From Congregibacter litoralis KT71 (GTDB lineage: Bacteria; Pseudomonadota; Gammaproteobacteria; Pseudomonadales; Halieaceae), in contig NZ_CM002299.1 of the NCBI RefSeq assembly GCF_000153125.2, positions 1,244,324-1,308,323 on the forward strand: DNA of 64,000 nucleotides, written 5' to 3'. The notes beneath the pieces are model-generated. The model had not been told where the DNA came from, did no database searches, and was given only the letters and a program-made list of their open reading frames with translations. Shown here one piece after another: positions 51,891 through 60,047 of the stretch. Position numbers and translations under genes: made by a program. Numbering within the stretch: position 1 is the first letter of the stretch; each line of letters begins with the position of its first letter.

Positions 51891-53581
51891 TAGGCCATTT
51901 CCTCGATTTTCTCGCTTCCTTGGGTGACGCTTTGATCAACATAGCCTTCAGCGAAAGAGTCGTTCATTTGCTGGTCTCCGCCTCCACAGGCTTTGACTGT
52001 TACGACCTGTTCCTCGCAGTCTTCCAGTGCTGCCTGTTTGCGGGCACGAGCCTGCGCAGCGCGATCCTGACTGGATTCCCAGTCTTCCAGTTGTGCCGGC
52101 GCGATCTTACGCGTCGTATCAAAGTGGAAGTCGACCTTGTCTTTGGTTTGCGGGCCCCAGTAGCCGGCCTTGCCCAGATCGTAGAAGCTCCTTTGAAAGC
52201 CTGCCTTCATAAAGGCCTTGAGGCAGCCCAGGAGATAGCGACGACGGAACCCCGTGCCGCGCCAGGGATAATGAAACAACGCCTTCTTGCTGTAAAAGCG
52301 ACGATAGTTGCGCATGACGCCATCCAGAAGCTCCCCGCGACTCATAGCGGCGGGCTTCATGATCGGGGTCACAAAGTTGTACTTCGAAAAGTCGAAGATT
52401 TCGACCTTATCGCCCAGGTCCTGGAATAGCGGCGTGAAGGGCCAGGGGGTATACATCGCCCAGTTCGCCAGATCGGGCTGCCACTCCCAGGCCATTTGAT
52501 AGGTCTCTTCCAGGGTCTCGGGTGTTTCGTTGTCCAGGCCGACGATAAACTGCGCCTCAATGAGAATATCCGCTTCCCGCAGAAGCTGAATCGCCCGCTT
52601 GTTGTCTTCGACCTTCGTTTCTTTATTGAACTGATCGAGTTTCATCTGTGCCGCCGCCTCGGTGCCCAGGCTGACATGAACCAGACCTGCACGGCGGTAG
52701 AGCGGCAAGAGCGCTTCATCCCTGAGAATGTCCGTAACGCGGGTATTGATGCCCCACTTTATGCGGTCCGGCAGCCCCCTTCGGATGAGTTCTTCGCAGA
52801 ATTCGATAAACTTCTTGCGATTGATCGTGGGTTCCTCATCCGCAAGAATGAAAAATCCGACGTCGTGTTCATTGACGAGTTTTTCAATTTCGTCGACCAC
52901 CTTGATGGGGTCACGCACACGATAATCCCGCCAGAATTTCCATTGGGAGCAAAAGGAGCAGGTAAAGGGGCAGCCCCGTGCCATATTCGGTATCGCTACG
53001 CGTGTTCCCAAAGGAATGTAGGTGTAGTGGCTCCACTCCAGCATGTTCCAGTCGGGCTCAATGGAATCCAGATCTTTGATTGTGGGTGCGGCGGGCGTTG
53101 CGACGATTTCGCTGCCGCGTCGAAAAGCTACGCCCTTGATAGATTCGCGCTGGGCTTCAAAGTCCCCGCAGGCGGCCGCGCGGACCACATCACAAAGAAT
53201 CTCTTCACCCTCACCGCGTACGATGAGGTCTATCCATGGCGCCTCGCTCAGCACCTGCTTGTACATAAACGTCGCATGAATGCCCCCGAGTACTCTGAGA
53301 GCCTGGGGTGCATGCTCTTTCGCAAGCTCCAGAATGCGTTCCGCCGCGTAAATAGAAGGCGTAATTGAGGTCACTCCGACGAGATCGGGCTGCAGCTCTG
53401 AAATGCGCGCGGCGATGGTTCCATCGTCCAGATCGTGGGTCATGGCATCGATGAAATGGATGTCGGTAAAGCCCGCCTTGCGCAAAGGGCCGGACAGGTA
53501 AGCCACCCAGGCGGGCGGCCAGCTGCCGGCGATCTCGGCGCCGCCGGACTGATAATTGGGATGCACAAACAGTATTCGCAT
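51890..53581 (-). CDS. bchE: Anaerobic Mg-protoporphyrin IX monomethyl ester cyclase
   Basis: Radical SAM enzyme forming the fifth (isocyclic) ring of bacteriochlorophyll with water as oxygen source. 563 residues from ATG 53581, whose N-terminus ([20 protein letters not shown]) is that of BchE. Order: cobalamin-binding domain (1-150), radical SAM core with [10 protein letters not shown] (about residue 205), and a BchE C-terminal domain ending in a glutamine-rich tail. A TTG six codons upstream is less likely. Oxygen-sensitive enzyme in a presumably aerobic host: an oxygen-dependent cyclase (acsF) may exist elsewhere. The upstream region holds paired CrtJ/PpsR-like sites. Confidence 0.95.
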   Translation of the reverse strand: MRILFVHPNYQSGGAEIAGSWPPAWVAYLSGPLRKAGFTDIHFIDAMTHDLDDGTIAARISELQPDLVGVTSITPSIYAAERILELAKEHAPQALRVLGGIHATFMYKQVLSEAPWIDLIVRGEGEEILCDVVRAAACGDFEAQRESIKGVAFRRGSEIVATPAAPTIKDLDSIEPDWNMLEWSHYTYIPLGTRVAIPNMARGCPFTCSFCSQWKFWRDYRVRDPIKVVDEIEKLVNEHDVGFFILADEEPTINRKKFIEFCEELIRRGLPDRIKWGINTRVTDILRDEALLPLYRRAGLVHVSLGTEAAAQMKLDQFNKETKVEDNKRAIQLLREADILIEAQFIVGLDNETPETLEETYQMAWEWQPDLANWAMYTPWPFTPLFQDLGDKVEIFDFSKYNFVTPIMKPAAMSRGELLDGVMRNYRRFYSKKALFHYPWRGTGFRRRYLLGCLKAFMKAGFQRSFYDLGKAGYWGPQTKDKVDFHFDTTRKIAPAQLEDWESSQDRAAQARARKQAALEDCEEQVVTVKACGGGDQQMNDSFAEGYVDQSVTQGSEKIEEMA

Positions 53582-53602
53582 GCCGCTCGACTCTGGCAAA
53601 AG

Positions 53603-53645
53603 TGTCCAATAAATGTAACACCTAAAGTGTTAACTAAATTTGACA
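53603..53645. promoter_or_regulatory. Paired TGT-N12-ACA (CrtJ/PpsR-like) operators, bchE / hydrolase
   Basis: Site 1 TGTCCAATAAATGTAACA (53603-53620) and site 2 TGTTAACTAAATTTGACA (53628-53645), separated by 7 bp. The junction forms the dyad TAACAC-N5-GTGTTA. CrtJ/PpsR is known to bind pairs of such sites in purple bacteria. Site 2 overlaps the -35 of the plus-strand promoter (TTGACA 53640, TATACG 53662), so binding would repress. Confidence 0.8.
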
Positions 53646-53667
53646 TATGTCAAGGCTTGCTTATACG
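53640..53667 (+). promoter_or_regulatory. Promoter with palindromic -35 region (hydrolase-bchID)
   Basis: TTGACA (53640-53645), 16-bp spacer, TATACG (53662-53667). The -35 lies in the perfect palindrome TTGACATATGTCAA (53640-53653), so the minus strand also gains a TTGACA. TTGAC-N4-GTCAA resembles Crp/Fnr-family boxes. Confidence 0.65.
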
Positions 53668-53698
53668 CGTAAGCTCGTGCAATTCACAGGAGTTTGCT

Positions 53699-54571
53699 AT
53701 GGAAGGCCAGTCATTGCCCGCCGCTTTTGATGCGGAGGAAGTACCTTGGGCGTTGCCAAGTTCGCCATCGGTGCTTTGCTACCATCGGCCGGGCAGTGGT
53801 CCTCCGCTCCTGCTTCTACACAGTATGAACGCAGCGGCGAGTGCGTTTGAGGTGAAGCCGTTTTTTGAGGATATGGCGCTCTCCATGCCACTGTACGCGC
53901 CGGATCTGCCGGGTTTTGGTCGCTCGGAACGCAGCGATCGGGTCTACAGCCCGGAATTTTATGCCCGCGTGATCATCGACATGGTAGAAACCATGGATCT
54001 GGGTCCCGTGGATGTGCTGGCGCTGTCCACGACATCGGAGTTCGCTGCGCGGGCGGCCCTTGAGGCGCCGGAGCTCTTTCGCAGCCTGACCCTGGTTTCA
54101 CCGACGGGTTTTATGCGCCGACGCGAGTCACGCTCGCGAGCGCCCGAGCGCGTCCATCGGGTGTTACGTCTTCCCCTTCTGGGTGCAGGTCTCTTTCGGG
54201 TTCTCAGAACAAAGCCGAGCATTCGATTTTTTTTGGACAAGGCGTTTGCCGGCGGCGCGCCAGAGGACATGGTTGATTACGCCTGGGCCTGTGCGGCGCA
54301 GCCTGGAGCCTCTTATGCGCCGTTTTACTTCTTGTCGACACAGTTTTTTGCGCCCGACGCCGTGGGGGATCTCTATGAGCCCCTGCGATTACCGGTTCAG
54401 GTCCTCTACGACAAAGATCCCAATATCAGCTTTGATTATCTGGATGACGTGGCGCGGGACCATGACAACTGGCAGCTGACCCGGATTCCCGACACGCTGG
54501 GTTTGCCGCAGTTTGAGGCGCCGGCGCAAACCCAGGCGGCATTGGAGAGTTTTCTAGGTCAGCTCTCCTGA
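53699..54571 (+). CDS. Alpha/beta-hydrolase fold protein with a degenerate active site
   Basis: 290 residues of alpha/beta-hydrolase fold, not the same as bchO farther on. Oxyanion-side sequence LLLLHSMNAAASAF and LYAPDLPGFGRSERS are conserved. The nucleophile elbow is ALSTT (Ser110) rather than GxSxG. The acid may be Asp238 or Asp240. The expected His of the GH-LPQ-EAP motif is Gly268 (TLGLPQFEAP). It is therefore probably not a hydrolase in the usual sense; a binding or chaperone role at the Mg-chelatase step is possible. ACAGGAG precedes the ATG. It lies between bchE and bchI and is likely co-transcribed with bchI. Confidence 0.8.
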   Translation: MEGQSLPAAFDAEEVPWALPSSPSVLCYHRPGSGPPLLLLHSMNAAASAFEVKPFFEDMALSMPLYAPDLPGFGRSERSDRVYSPEFYARVIIDMVETMDLGPVDVLALSTTSEFAARAALEAPELFRSLTLVSPTGFMRRRESRSRAPERVHRVLRLPLLGAGLFRVLRTKPSIRFFLDKAFAGGAPEDMVDYAWACAAQPGASYAPFYFLSTQFFAPDAVGDLYEPLRLPVQVLYDKDPNISFDYLDDVARDHDNWQLTRIPDTLGLPQFEAPAQTQAALESFLGQLS

Positions 54572-54636
54572 GGGTTTTTCCCGTCGGGCAACGGCAGCTC
54601 TCATCGGCTAATGACACCCATTTTGTAAATTGATCG

Positions 54637-54654
54637 TGTAAGCTTGGATTTACA
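54637..54654 (+). promoter_or_regulatory. Single TGT-N12-ACA site before bchI
   Basis: TGTAAGCTTGGATTTACA, 48 bp before the bchI ATG. Two degenerate matches lie upstream (TCT-N12-ACA at 54599 and TGT-N12-TAA at 54624, 7 bp apart). Weaker than the paired sites elsewhere; one perfect match is expected by chance about once in 4 kb. Confidence 0.5.
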
Positions 54655-54702
54655 CAGGCATCTTTTCGGATGTCTTCCAAGAATTAGCTGGAAGTTAGAA
54701 CT

Positions 54703-55722
54703 ATGGCGAAAGCCTTCCCGTTTACGGCCATTGTTGGTCAGGACGAAATGAAAACCGCCCTGCTTGTGGCGGCGGTGGACCCCTCCATCGGGGGCGTCCT
54801 TGTGTTTGGGGATAGAGGTACGGGCAAGTCCACGGCGATCCGGGCATTGGCCGCTTTGATGCCAAAAATCCCCATGGTTGAGGGTTGTCCCTTTAACTGC
54901 GATCCCGATAAAAAGCCCGCGGGGCTCTGTGCGCGCTGCGAATCCGGCACAGAGAAACTGAAATCCCGGGCGTCACCGATTCCCGTGGTGGATCTTCCCC
55001 TGGGCGCTACGGAAGATCGGGTGATCGGTGCCCTGGATCTTGAGCGGGCGCTGCATGATGGCGAGAAAGCCTTCGAAGCGGGGCTGCTGGCCCGGGCGCA
55101 CCGCGGATTTCTCTATATCGATGAAGTCAATCTCCTTGAGGATCATATCGTCGACTCGCTCCTGGATGTTGCTGCCAGTGGTGAAAACGTCGTCGAACGG
55201 GAAGGGCTCAGCGTGCGTCATCCCGCACGCTTTGTGCTTGTGGGCAGTGGAAACCCGGAGGAGGGGGAACTGCGGCCCCAGCTCCTGGATCGTTTCGGCA
55301 TGTCCGTGGAGGTAAAAACACCCCAGGACGTGGCGGCGCGGGTAGAAATTGTCCGGCAACGCGATGCCTTTGAGCGGGATCCCGAGGGCTTTACCAAGCA
55401 TCAGCAGCGCAAAGAGGGGCGCGTTCGCCGGCAGTTACAAAAGGCCCGGGAATCGCTGGACTCGATTGAGGTTGCGGACGAGGTGCTGGAGGCGGCAGCA
55501 ACCTTGTGCATGTCCCTTGGTACCGACGGTCTTCGCGGTGAGCTCACGCTGGTAAGAACGGCGCGGGCTCAGGCGGCGCTGGCGGGTCGTGATGTGGCTA
55601 CCCTTGACGATATGAAAGCGCTGGCACCCTCAGTGCTACGGCACCGGCTGCGACGGGATCCCCTTGATGAATCGGGGTCTACGGCGCGCATCGACAAGGC
55701 CCTGTCGGCGCTCTTCGATTGA
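54703..55722 (+). CDS. bchI: Magnesium chelatase ATPase subunit I
   Basis: AAA+ subunit of Mg-protoporphyrin chelatase, the first committed step of bacteriochlorophyll synthesis. 339 residues. Walker A GDRGTGKST (about 36-44), the BchI-specific cysteine insert (GCPFNCDPDKKPAGLCARC), Walker B FLYIDEVNLLEDH and sensor 1 VLVGSGNPEEGELRPQ are seen. It forms rings with BchD that drive insertion of Mg by BchH, which is not in this window. The stop overlaps the bchD TTG start. Confidence 0.96.
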   Translation: MAKAFPFTAIVGQDEMKTALLVAAVDPSIGGVLVFGDRGTGKSTAIRALAALMPKIPMVEGCPFNCDPDKKPAGLCARCESGTEKLKSRASPIPVVDLPLGATEDRVIGALDLERALHDGEKAFEAGLLARAHRGFLYIDEVNLLEDHIVDSLLDVAASGENVVEREGLSVRHPARFVLVGSGNPEEGELRPQLLDRFGMSVEVKTPQDVAARVEIVRQRDAFERDPEGFTKHQQRKEGRVRRQLQKARESLDSIEVADEVLEAAATLCMSLGTDGLRGELTLVRTARAQAALAGRDVATLDDMKALAPSVLRHRLRRDPLDESGSTARIDKALSALFD

Positions 55723-57566
55723 CCATCGCAGCAAGCGATGAACAGCTTGCGCGCTGGAATGATGCGGCGTGGGCTGCAGCCTGCCTGGCGGTGGGAGGTC
55801 ATAGCCTGGGGGGGGTCCGACTGAAAGGGCGCCCCGGTCCCGTACGGGACTTCTGGTTGGAACAGTGCCAGGCACTGCTGCCCGACGCCACGCCGTGGCG
55901 AAAGATACCCCTGCACTGCAGTGAGTCCCGTCTTCTGGGTGGTCTCGATTTGGCGGCGACGCTGCGTAAAGGCTCTCCCGTTGCCGGGCGCGGTCTTTTG
56001 GTGGAAAGCAGTGATGGCGTCGTCCTCCTCAGTATGGCGGAGCGGGCGCCGACCTCCGTGGTGGCGCCCCTGGCGGCGCTTCTGGATGAGCCGGTGCTAC
56101 GTCTGGAGCGTGAGGGTATTGCGGCCCAGCACGATTGTCGTCTCGCAGTTATAGCCCTCGATGAAGGTGTCGATGACGAGGCCCTGGCAGCCAACTTGAT
56201 CGAGCGTCTGGCATTGCAGATCGATCTTACGCCTTTGCCCGTCGGAGCCATCGATGAGTTTCCCTGGTCAAGGGAGGATATTCAGGGTGCCCGGGAAGCC
56301 CTTGCGGAGGTGGAGCTGGGGGATCAGGCGCTGCAGAGTATTTGTCAGGCGACCCTGGCCTTGGGTATCGATTCTCCGAGGGCGGCATTGCTGGCGGCGA
56401 GAACAGCGCGGGTGCTCACGGCTCTGGCGAGGGAGGAGAGCGTATCCGATGAGCAGCTAGAGCAGGTCGTGCGACTGGTGTTGCTACCTCTGGCAACGCG
56501 GCTCCCTGGGGGCGATGAGCAGGATGCCGAGGATGATGTCGAAGAAAGTCCGGACGACAGCGCCGACGATTCGCAGCCCCCGGACAATGAAACGCCCGAT
56601 GCACCTGACAGTCCGCCACCGTCCGATGCGCAGAGGGAGTCTGAGGACGACAAGGCGCCGGATGCCGAGCAACCTAATACTGATCCGGACCCTCTGACCG
56701 ATGATCGTCTCCTGGAGGCAGCGCAGGCAATGCTGCCGCCCGATTTGCTTGCGAAGTTACTCAGTGGGTCCATGGGCGCACGACGCAATGCGGCAAGCGG
56801 GAAGTCCGGAGCCCGGCAGCGCGCGAAGATGCGCGGACGTCCCATGGGCAGTCTCCCCGGTGATCCCCGCAGCGGAGCGCGACTGGATGTCATGGCGACC
56901 CTGCGCACCGCCGCGCCCTGGCAGCGCTTGCGGGGTCCGGCGACGGGCGGCGCTCGCTTGCGGGTGCAAGCCGAAGATTTTCGTATTGTGCGCTTTCGTC
57001 AGCGATCGCAGAGTGTCACGGTATTTGTCGTTGATGCATCGGGGTCTTCGGCGCTCTACCGTCTTGCTGAGGCGAAGGGTGCCGTCGAGCTCCTCCTCGC
57101 TGACTGCTACGTGCGGCGTGACGAAGTAGCGCTTATTGCGTTTCGAGGCGACAGCGCAGAGTTGCTGTTGCCGCCCACGCGGTCGCTGGTGCGCGCAAAG
57201 CGCAGTCTCTCGGCCTTGCCGGGCGGCGGTGGAACGCCCCTGGCGGCGGGCATTGATGCCACCGCTGAGCTGTTGGAAATGCTCGATCGCCGCGGGGCAA
57301 CGCCCGCCTATGTGATGCTGACGGACGGTCGGGGCAACGTCTGTCGCGACGGCAGCACGGGGCGGGAGCCCGCCCTTGCCGATGCTCTGTTGGCGGCGCA
57401 GAACCTGCGATTGAGTAGTGCGGCGGCAGGTATGGTGATTGATACCTCGCCACGGCCGCACCGCTCCGCGGCGGAGCTGGCGGAAAATCTGGGCGCGCTG
57501 TATCTTCCCCTGCCCAATGCCGATGCCCGGCAGTTGCAGTCCGTTGTTCGCCAGGTCGTGAGTTAG
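55719..57566 (+). CDS. bchD: Magnesium chelatase subunit D
   Basis: 615 residues. N-terminal AAA+-like module (about 1-250) without an intact Walker A, then an acidic proline-rich linker (about 260-330), then a C-terminal integrin-I/VWA domain with the MIDAS motif DASGS (VFVVDASGSSALYRL). This is the BchD architecture. TTG start inside the bchI stop; the nearest ATG is out of frame. The AAA module seems short compared with some homologs. Coupled to bchI and followed by bchO 4 bp on. Confidence 0.95.
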   Translation: MTIAASDEQLARWNDAAWAAACLAVGGHSLGGVRLKGRPGPVRDFWLEQCQALLPDATPWRKIPLHCSESRLLGGLDLAATLRKGSPVAGRGLLVESSDGVVLLSMAERAPTSVVAPLAALLDEPVLRLEREGIAAQHDCRLAVIALDEGVDDEALAANLIERLALQIDLTPLPVGAIDEFPWSREDIQGAREALAEVELGDQALQSICQATLALGIDSPRAALLAARTARVLTALAREESVSDEQLEQVVRLVLLPLATRLPGGDEQDAEDDVEESPDDSADDSQPPDNETPDAPDSPPPSDAQRESEDDKAPDAEQPNTDPDPLTDDRLLEAAQAMLPPDLLAKLLSGSMGARRNAASGKSGARQRAKMRGRPMGSLPGDPRSGARLDVMATLRTAAPWQRLRGPATGGARLRVQAEDFRIVRFRQRSQSVTVFVVDASGSSALYRLAEAKGAVELLLADCYVRRDEVALIAFRGDSAELLLPPTRSLVRAKRSLSALPGGGGTPLAAGIDATAELLEMLDRRGATPAYVMLTDGRGNVCRDGSTGREPALADALLAAQNLRLSSAAAGMVIDTSPRPHRSAAELAENLGALYLPLPNADARQLQSVVRQVVS

Positions 57567-57570
57567 GCTC

Positions 57571-58431
57571 ATGACCGACTATGAGCTTCCTGAAAATTGG
57601 CCCGATTCGGATAGCAGCGAGTTTATTGAGTCTTCGGGGTTGCGCTGGCACGTGCAGATTCGTGGCAGCGGCCCCGATTTACTCTTGCTCCATGGCACGG
57701 GGGCGTCCTCCCATTCCTGGGTGCCTATGGCGCGTCTCCTGGAGTCGGACTTCCGTGTCATCGCCCCGGATCTCCCCGGGCAGGGCTTTACGGAGCTGGC
57801 GCCCGCAGCGCAGTGTTCCCTGACGGGCATGTCCCGTGCCATCGCTCATCTTCTTCAGACCCTGGATGCAAAGCCCGTGGTGATCGCGGGCCATTCTGCC
57901 GGCGCTGCCATCGCCGCATGCCTGTGCTTGCGAGGTTCCTTGAATCCCCGGTCCGTGGTCAGTATTAACGGTGCCATGTTGCCCTTCGGTCGTGCGGCTG
58001 CGCCGGTGTTCAGTAAGGCGGCGCAGCTGCTTGCAGCCTCTCCTGTGTTCACTCAGCTGGTGGCGCTTCACGCCGTGCCGCGAAAACCCGTGGAGCGGAT
58101 GTTGCGTCAGACCGGTTCCCGCACGCCGCCCGAGATGGTGCGCTGCTATCGGGATCTGCTGGGTAAACCCCGCCATGTCGCGGCCACACTACGCATGATG
58201 GCGAACTGGAATCTGGAGCAGTTGGAGGCCAATCTGGATCGGCTGAATCCCGCCTTATCGCTTCTGGTCTGTGACAGGGATTCGGTGGTGCTGCCGGCTC
58301 AGGGTGAGGAGTTGGCGCGTCGTCTCCCCGGCTCAGAGCTTCATCGCATTGCCGATTTGGGGCATCTGGGTCACGAAGAGAGTCCCGAGTGGTTCGCTGA
58401 ACAGGTTCGTAGGGCGGCTGCCCGGAGCTGA
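57571..58431 (+). CDS. bchO: Magnesium-chelatase accessory alpha/beta hydrolase BchO
   Basis: 286 residues, alpha/beta-hydrolase fold with complete catalytic triad: Ser109 in GHSAG, an Asp in LLVCDRDSVV, and His265 in DLGHLGHEESP. Oxyanion loop LLLLHGTGASSHSW. The bchI-bchD-bchO order is standard in purple bacteria; the substrate of BchO is not known, though it is often named a Mg-chelatase accessory protein. The second hydrolase-like gene at 53699 lacks the His, which makes the pair interesting. About 50 bp separate its stop from the operators before crtI. Confidence 0.9.
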   Translation: MTDYELPENWPDSDSSEFIESSGLRWHVQIRGSGPDLLLLHGTGASSHSWVPMARLLESDFRVIAPDLPGQGFTELAPAAQCSLTGMSRAIAHLLQTLDAKPVVIAGHSAGAAIAACLCLRGSLNPRSVVSINGAMLPFGRAAAPVFSKAAQLLAASPVFTQLVALHAVPRKPVERMLRQTGSRTPPEMVRCYRDLLGKPRHVAATLRMMANWNLEQLEANLDRLNPALSLLVCDRDSVVLPAQGEELARRLPGSELHRIADLGHLGHEESPEWFAEQVRRAAARS

Positions 58432-58484
58432 GGTTCAAGAAAGCCTTTGGTGGATCTGTGCAAGGCCTGTACTTGCTGCTATGC

Positions 58485-58527
58485 TGTAAAGCAAGTTTGA
58501 CACTAAAAGTGTAATTTATAGTGAACA
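58485..58527 (+). promoter_or_regulatory. Paired TGT-N12-ACA (CrtJ/PpsR-like) operators at crtI
   Basis: Site A TGTAAAGCAAGTTTGACA (58485-58502) and site B TGTAATTTATAGTGAACA (58510-58527), 7 bp apart, the same spacing as before bchE. Site A ends in a TTGACA that could be a -35, with TATAGT (58517-58522) only 14 bp on. Site B covers the GTG start at 58521. Confidence 0.78.
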
Positions 58528-60047
58528 GTATCGTGACCCCGGGTTCTGAGCTGCAATCGGGTGCTGCTCCCCACGCCATCGTCATTGGCAGTGGTTTTGG
58601 CGGACTTGCTGCCGCAATTCGTCTTTCCGTGCGCGGTTACCGCGTTACCGTGCTCGAAAAGCTTGATGCTCCCGGTGGGCGGGCCTACGTTTTCCGGCAG
58701 GACGGATTTACCTTTGACGCGGGTCCCACGATTATCACGGCGCCGTTTTTGCTTGAGGAGTTGTGGACGCTCTGTGGCAGAAGCTTCAGTGACGATGTCG
58801 AGCTTCGCGCCATGAAGCCCTTTTTCCGCCTCCGTTTTGATGATGGCGATACCTTCGATTACACCGGTGATCCCGAGCAGATGCGGGCGGAGATACGCCG
58901 CATAGCGCCCGAGGATCTGGATGGCTACGAGCAATTCTTAAAGGTTAGTGCCACGGCTTATCGCCTTGGCTATGAGCAGATGGGCGACATGCCCTTCACC
59001 AAGATCACCGATATGCTCAAGGTGATTCCCGAGATGCTGAAAATGCAGGGTCTACGGAGTCTCCATTCCCTGGTGCGCGCTCATGTAAAGAACCCCAAGC
59101 TGCAAACCGTGCTGAGTTTCCATCCCTTGCTCATCGGCGGGAATCCCTATTCGGTCACCGCCGTCTATGCATTGATTTCCTACCTGGAGCAGCAGCATGG
59201 CGTCCATTCAGCCATGGGCGGGACCGGAGCGCTGGTCGATGCCATGGTGTCTCTGATGCAATCCCAGGGTGCGGTGTTGCGCTGTAATGCCGAGGTGGAA
59301 GAAATCCTCGTGGAAGGGGGGGAGGCGAAGGGTGTTCGCCTGGCGTCGGGAGAAGTGCTTTCCGCCAATGTGGTGGTGTCCAATGCCGATGCGGCATGGA
59401 CCTACCGCCATCTTGTGAAGCCCGAGCACCGCAGGCACTGGACCGATCGCAAAATTGAGCGCTCGAGTTTTTCTTCAGGGCTGTTCGTCTGGTACTTCGG
59501 TACGGACAAGCGCTATGAGGACGTTCCTCAGCATTCGGTGCTCCTTGGTCCGCGGTACAAGGGGCTTTTGGATGATATCTTCAAGCACCACCACCTCGCC
59601 GATGATTTCAGTCTTTACCTCCATCGTCCTACGGAGCTGGATCCAAGCCTTGCCCCCGAGGGCTGTGACACCTTTTACGTTCTGGCGCCTGTGCCTCACC
59701 TGGAGAGCGGTACGGACTGGGAGGCGCAGGCGGAGCCTTTCCGTCTTGCTATCCAGAAGCGGCTTGAGGAAACGGTGCTTCCCGGATTCTCTGAGCATGT
59801 GAAAACCTCCCGGGTGATGACGCCTCTGGATTTTCAAAGCCGGCTTCTTGCCTTTCGCGGATGTGCTTTCAGCTTCGAGCCAAAGCTCATGCAAAGCGCC
59901 TGGTTCCGCCCCCACAATGTCAGTGAGGACGTGAAAGGTCTCTTCCTGGTGGGCGCAGGTACGCATCCCGGCGCAGGCATCCCCGGCGTGATAACGTCAG
60001 CCAAGGTGCTGGATCAGGTGGTTCCCCATGCGCACAGCTATGCCTGA
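58521..60047 (+). CDS. crtI: Phytoene desaturase
   Basis: Carotenoid desaturase of 508 residues. N-terminal FAD-binding Rossmann motif VIGSGFGGLAAAIRL (about 20-34) and ERK-like LEKLDAPGGRA follow at once. The C-terminal signature VGAGTHPGAGIPGVI is typical of CrtI-type enzymes. It converts phytoene to neurosporene or lycopene; the number of steps cannot be told. The start is uncertain: GTG 58521 or GTG 58533, neither with a ribosome site, and 58521 lies in the operator. The end overlaps crtB by 20 bases. Confidence 0.93.
   Translation: MNSIVTPGSELQSGAAPHAIVIGSGFGGLAAAIRLSVRGYRVTVLEKLDAPGGRAYVFRQDGFTFDAGPTIITAPFLLEELWTLCGRSFSDDVELRAMKPFFRLRFDDGDTFDYTGDPEQMRAEIRRIAPEDLDGYEQFLKVSATAYRLGYEQMGDMPFTKITDMLKVIPEMLKMQGLRSLHSLVRAHVKNPKLQTVLSFHPLLIGGNPYSVTAVYALISYLEQQHGVHSAMGGTGALVDAMVSLMQSQGAVLRCNAEVEEILVEGGEAKGVRLASGEVLSANVVVSNADAAWTYRHLVKPEHRRHWTDRKIERSSFSSGLFVWYFGTDKRYEDVPQHSVLLGPRYKGLLDDIFKHHHLADDFSLYLHRPTELDPSLAPEGCDTFYVLAPVPHLESGTDWEAQAEPFRLAIQKRLEETVLPGFSEHVKTSRVMTPLDFQSRLLAFRGCAFSFEPKLMQSAWFRPHNVSEDVKGLFLVGAGTHPGAGIPGVITSAKVLDQVVPHAHSYA

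Noticed and set aside
52496..53368. 290-residue plus-strand frame opposite bchE
   Set aside because: Antisense to bchE; no domain, and the codon pattern follows bchE.
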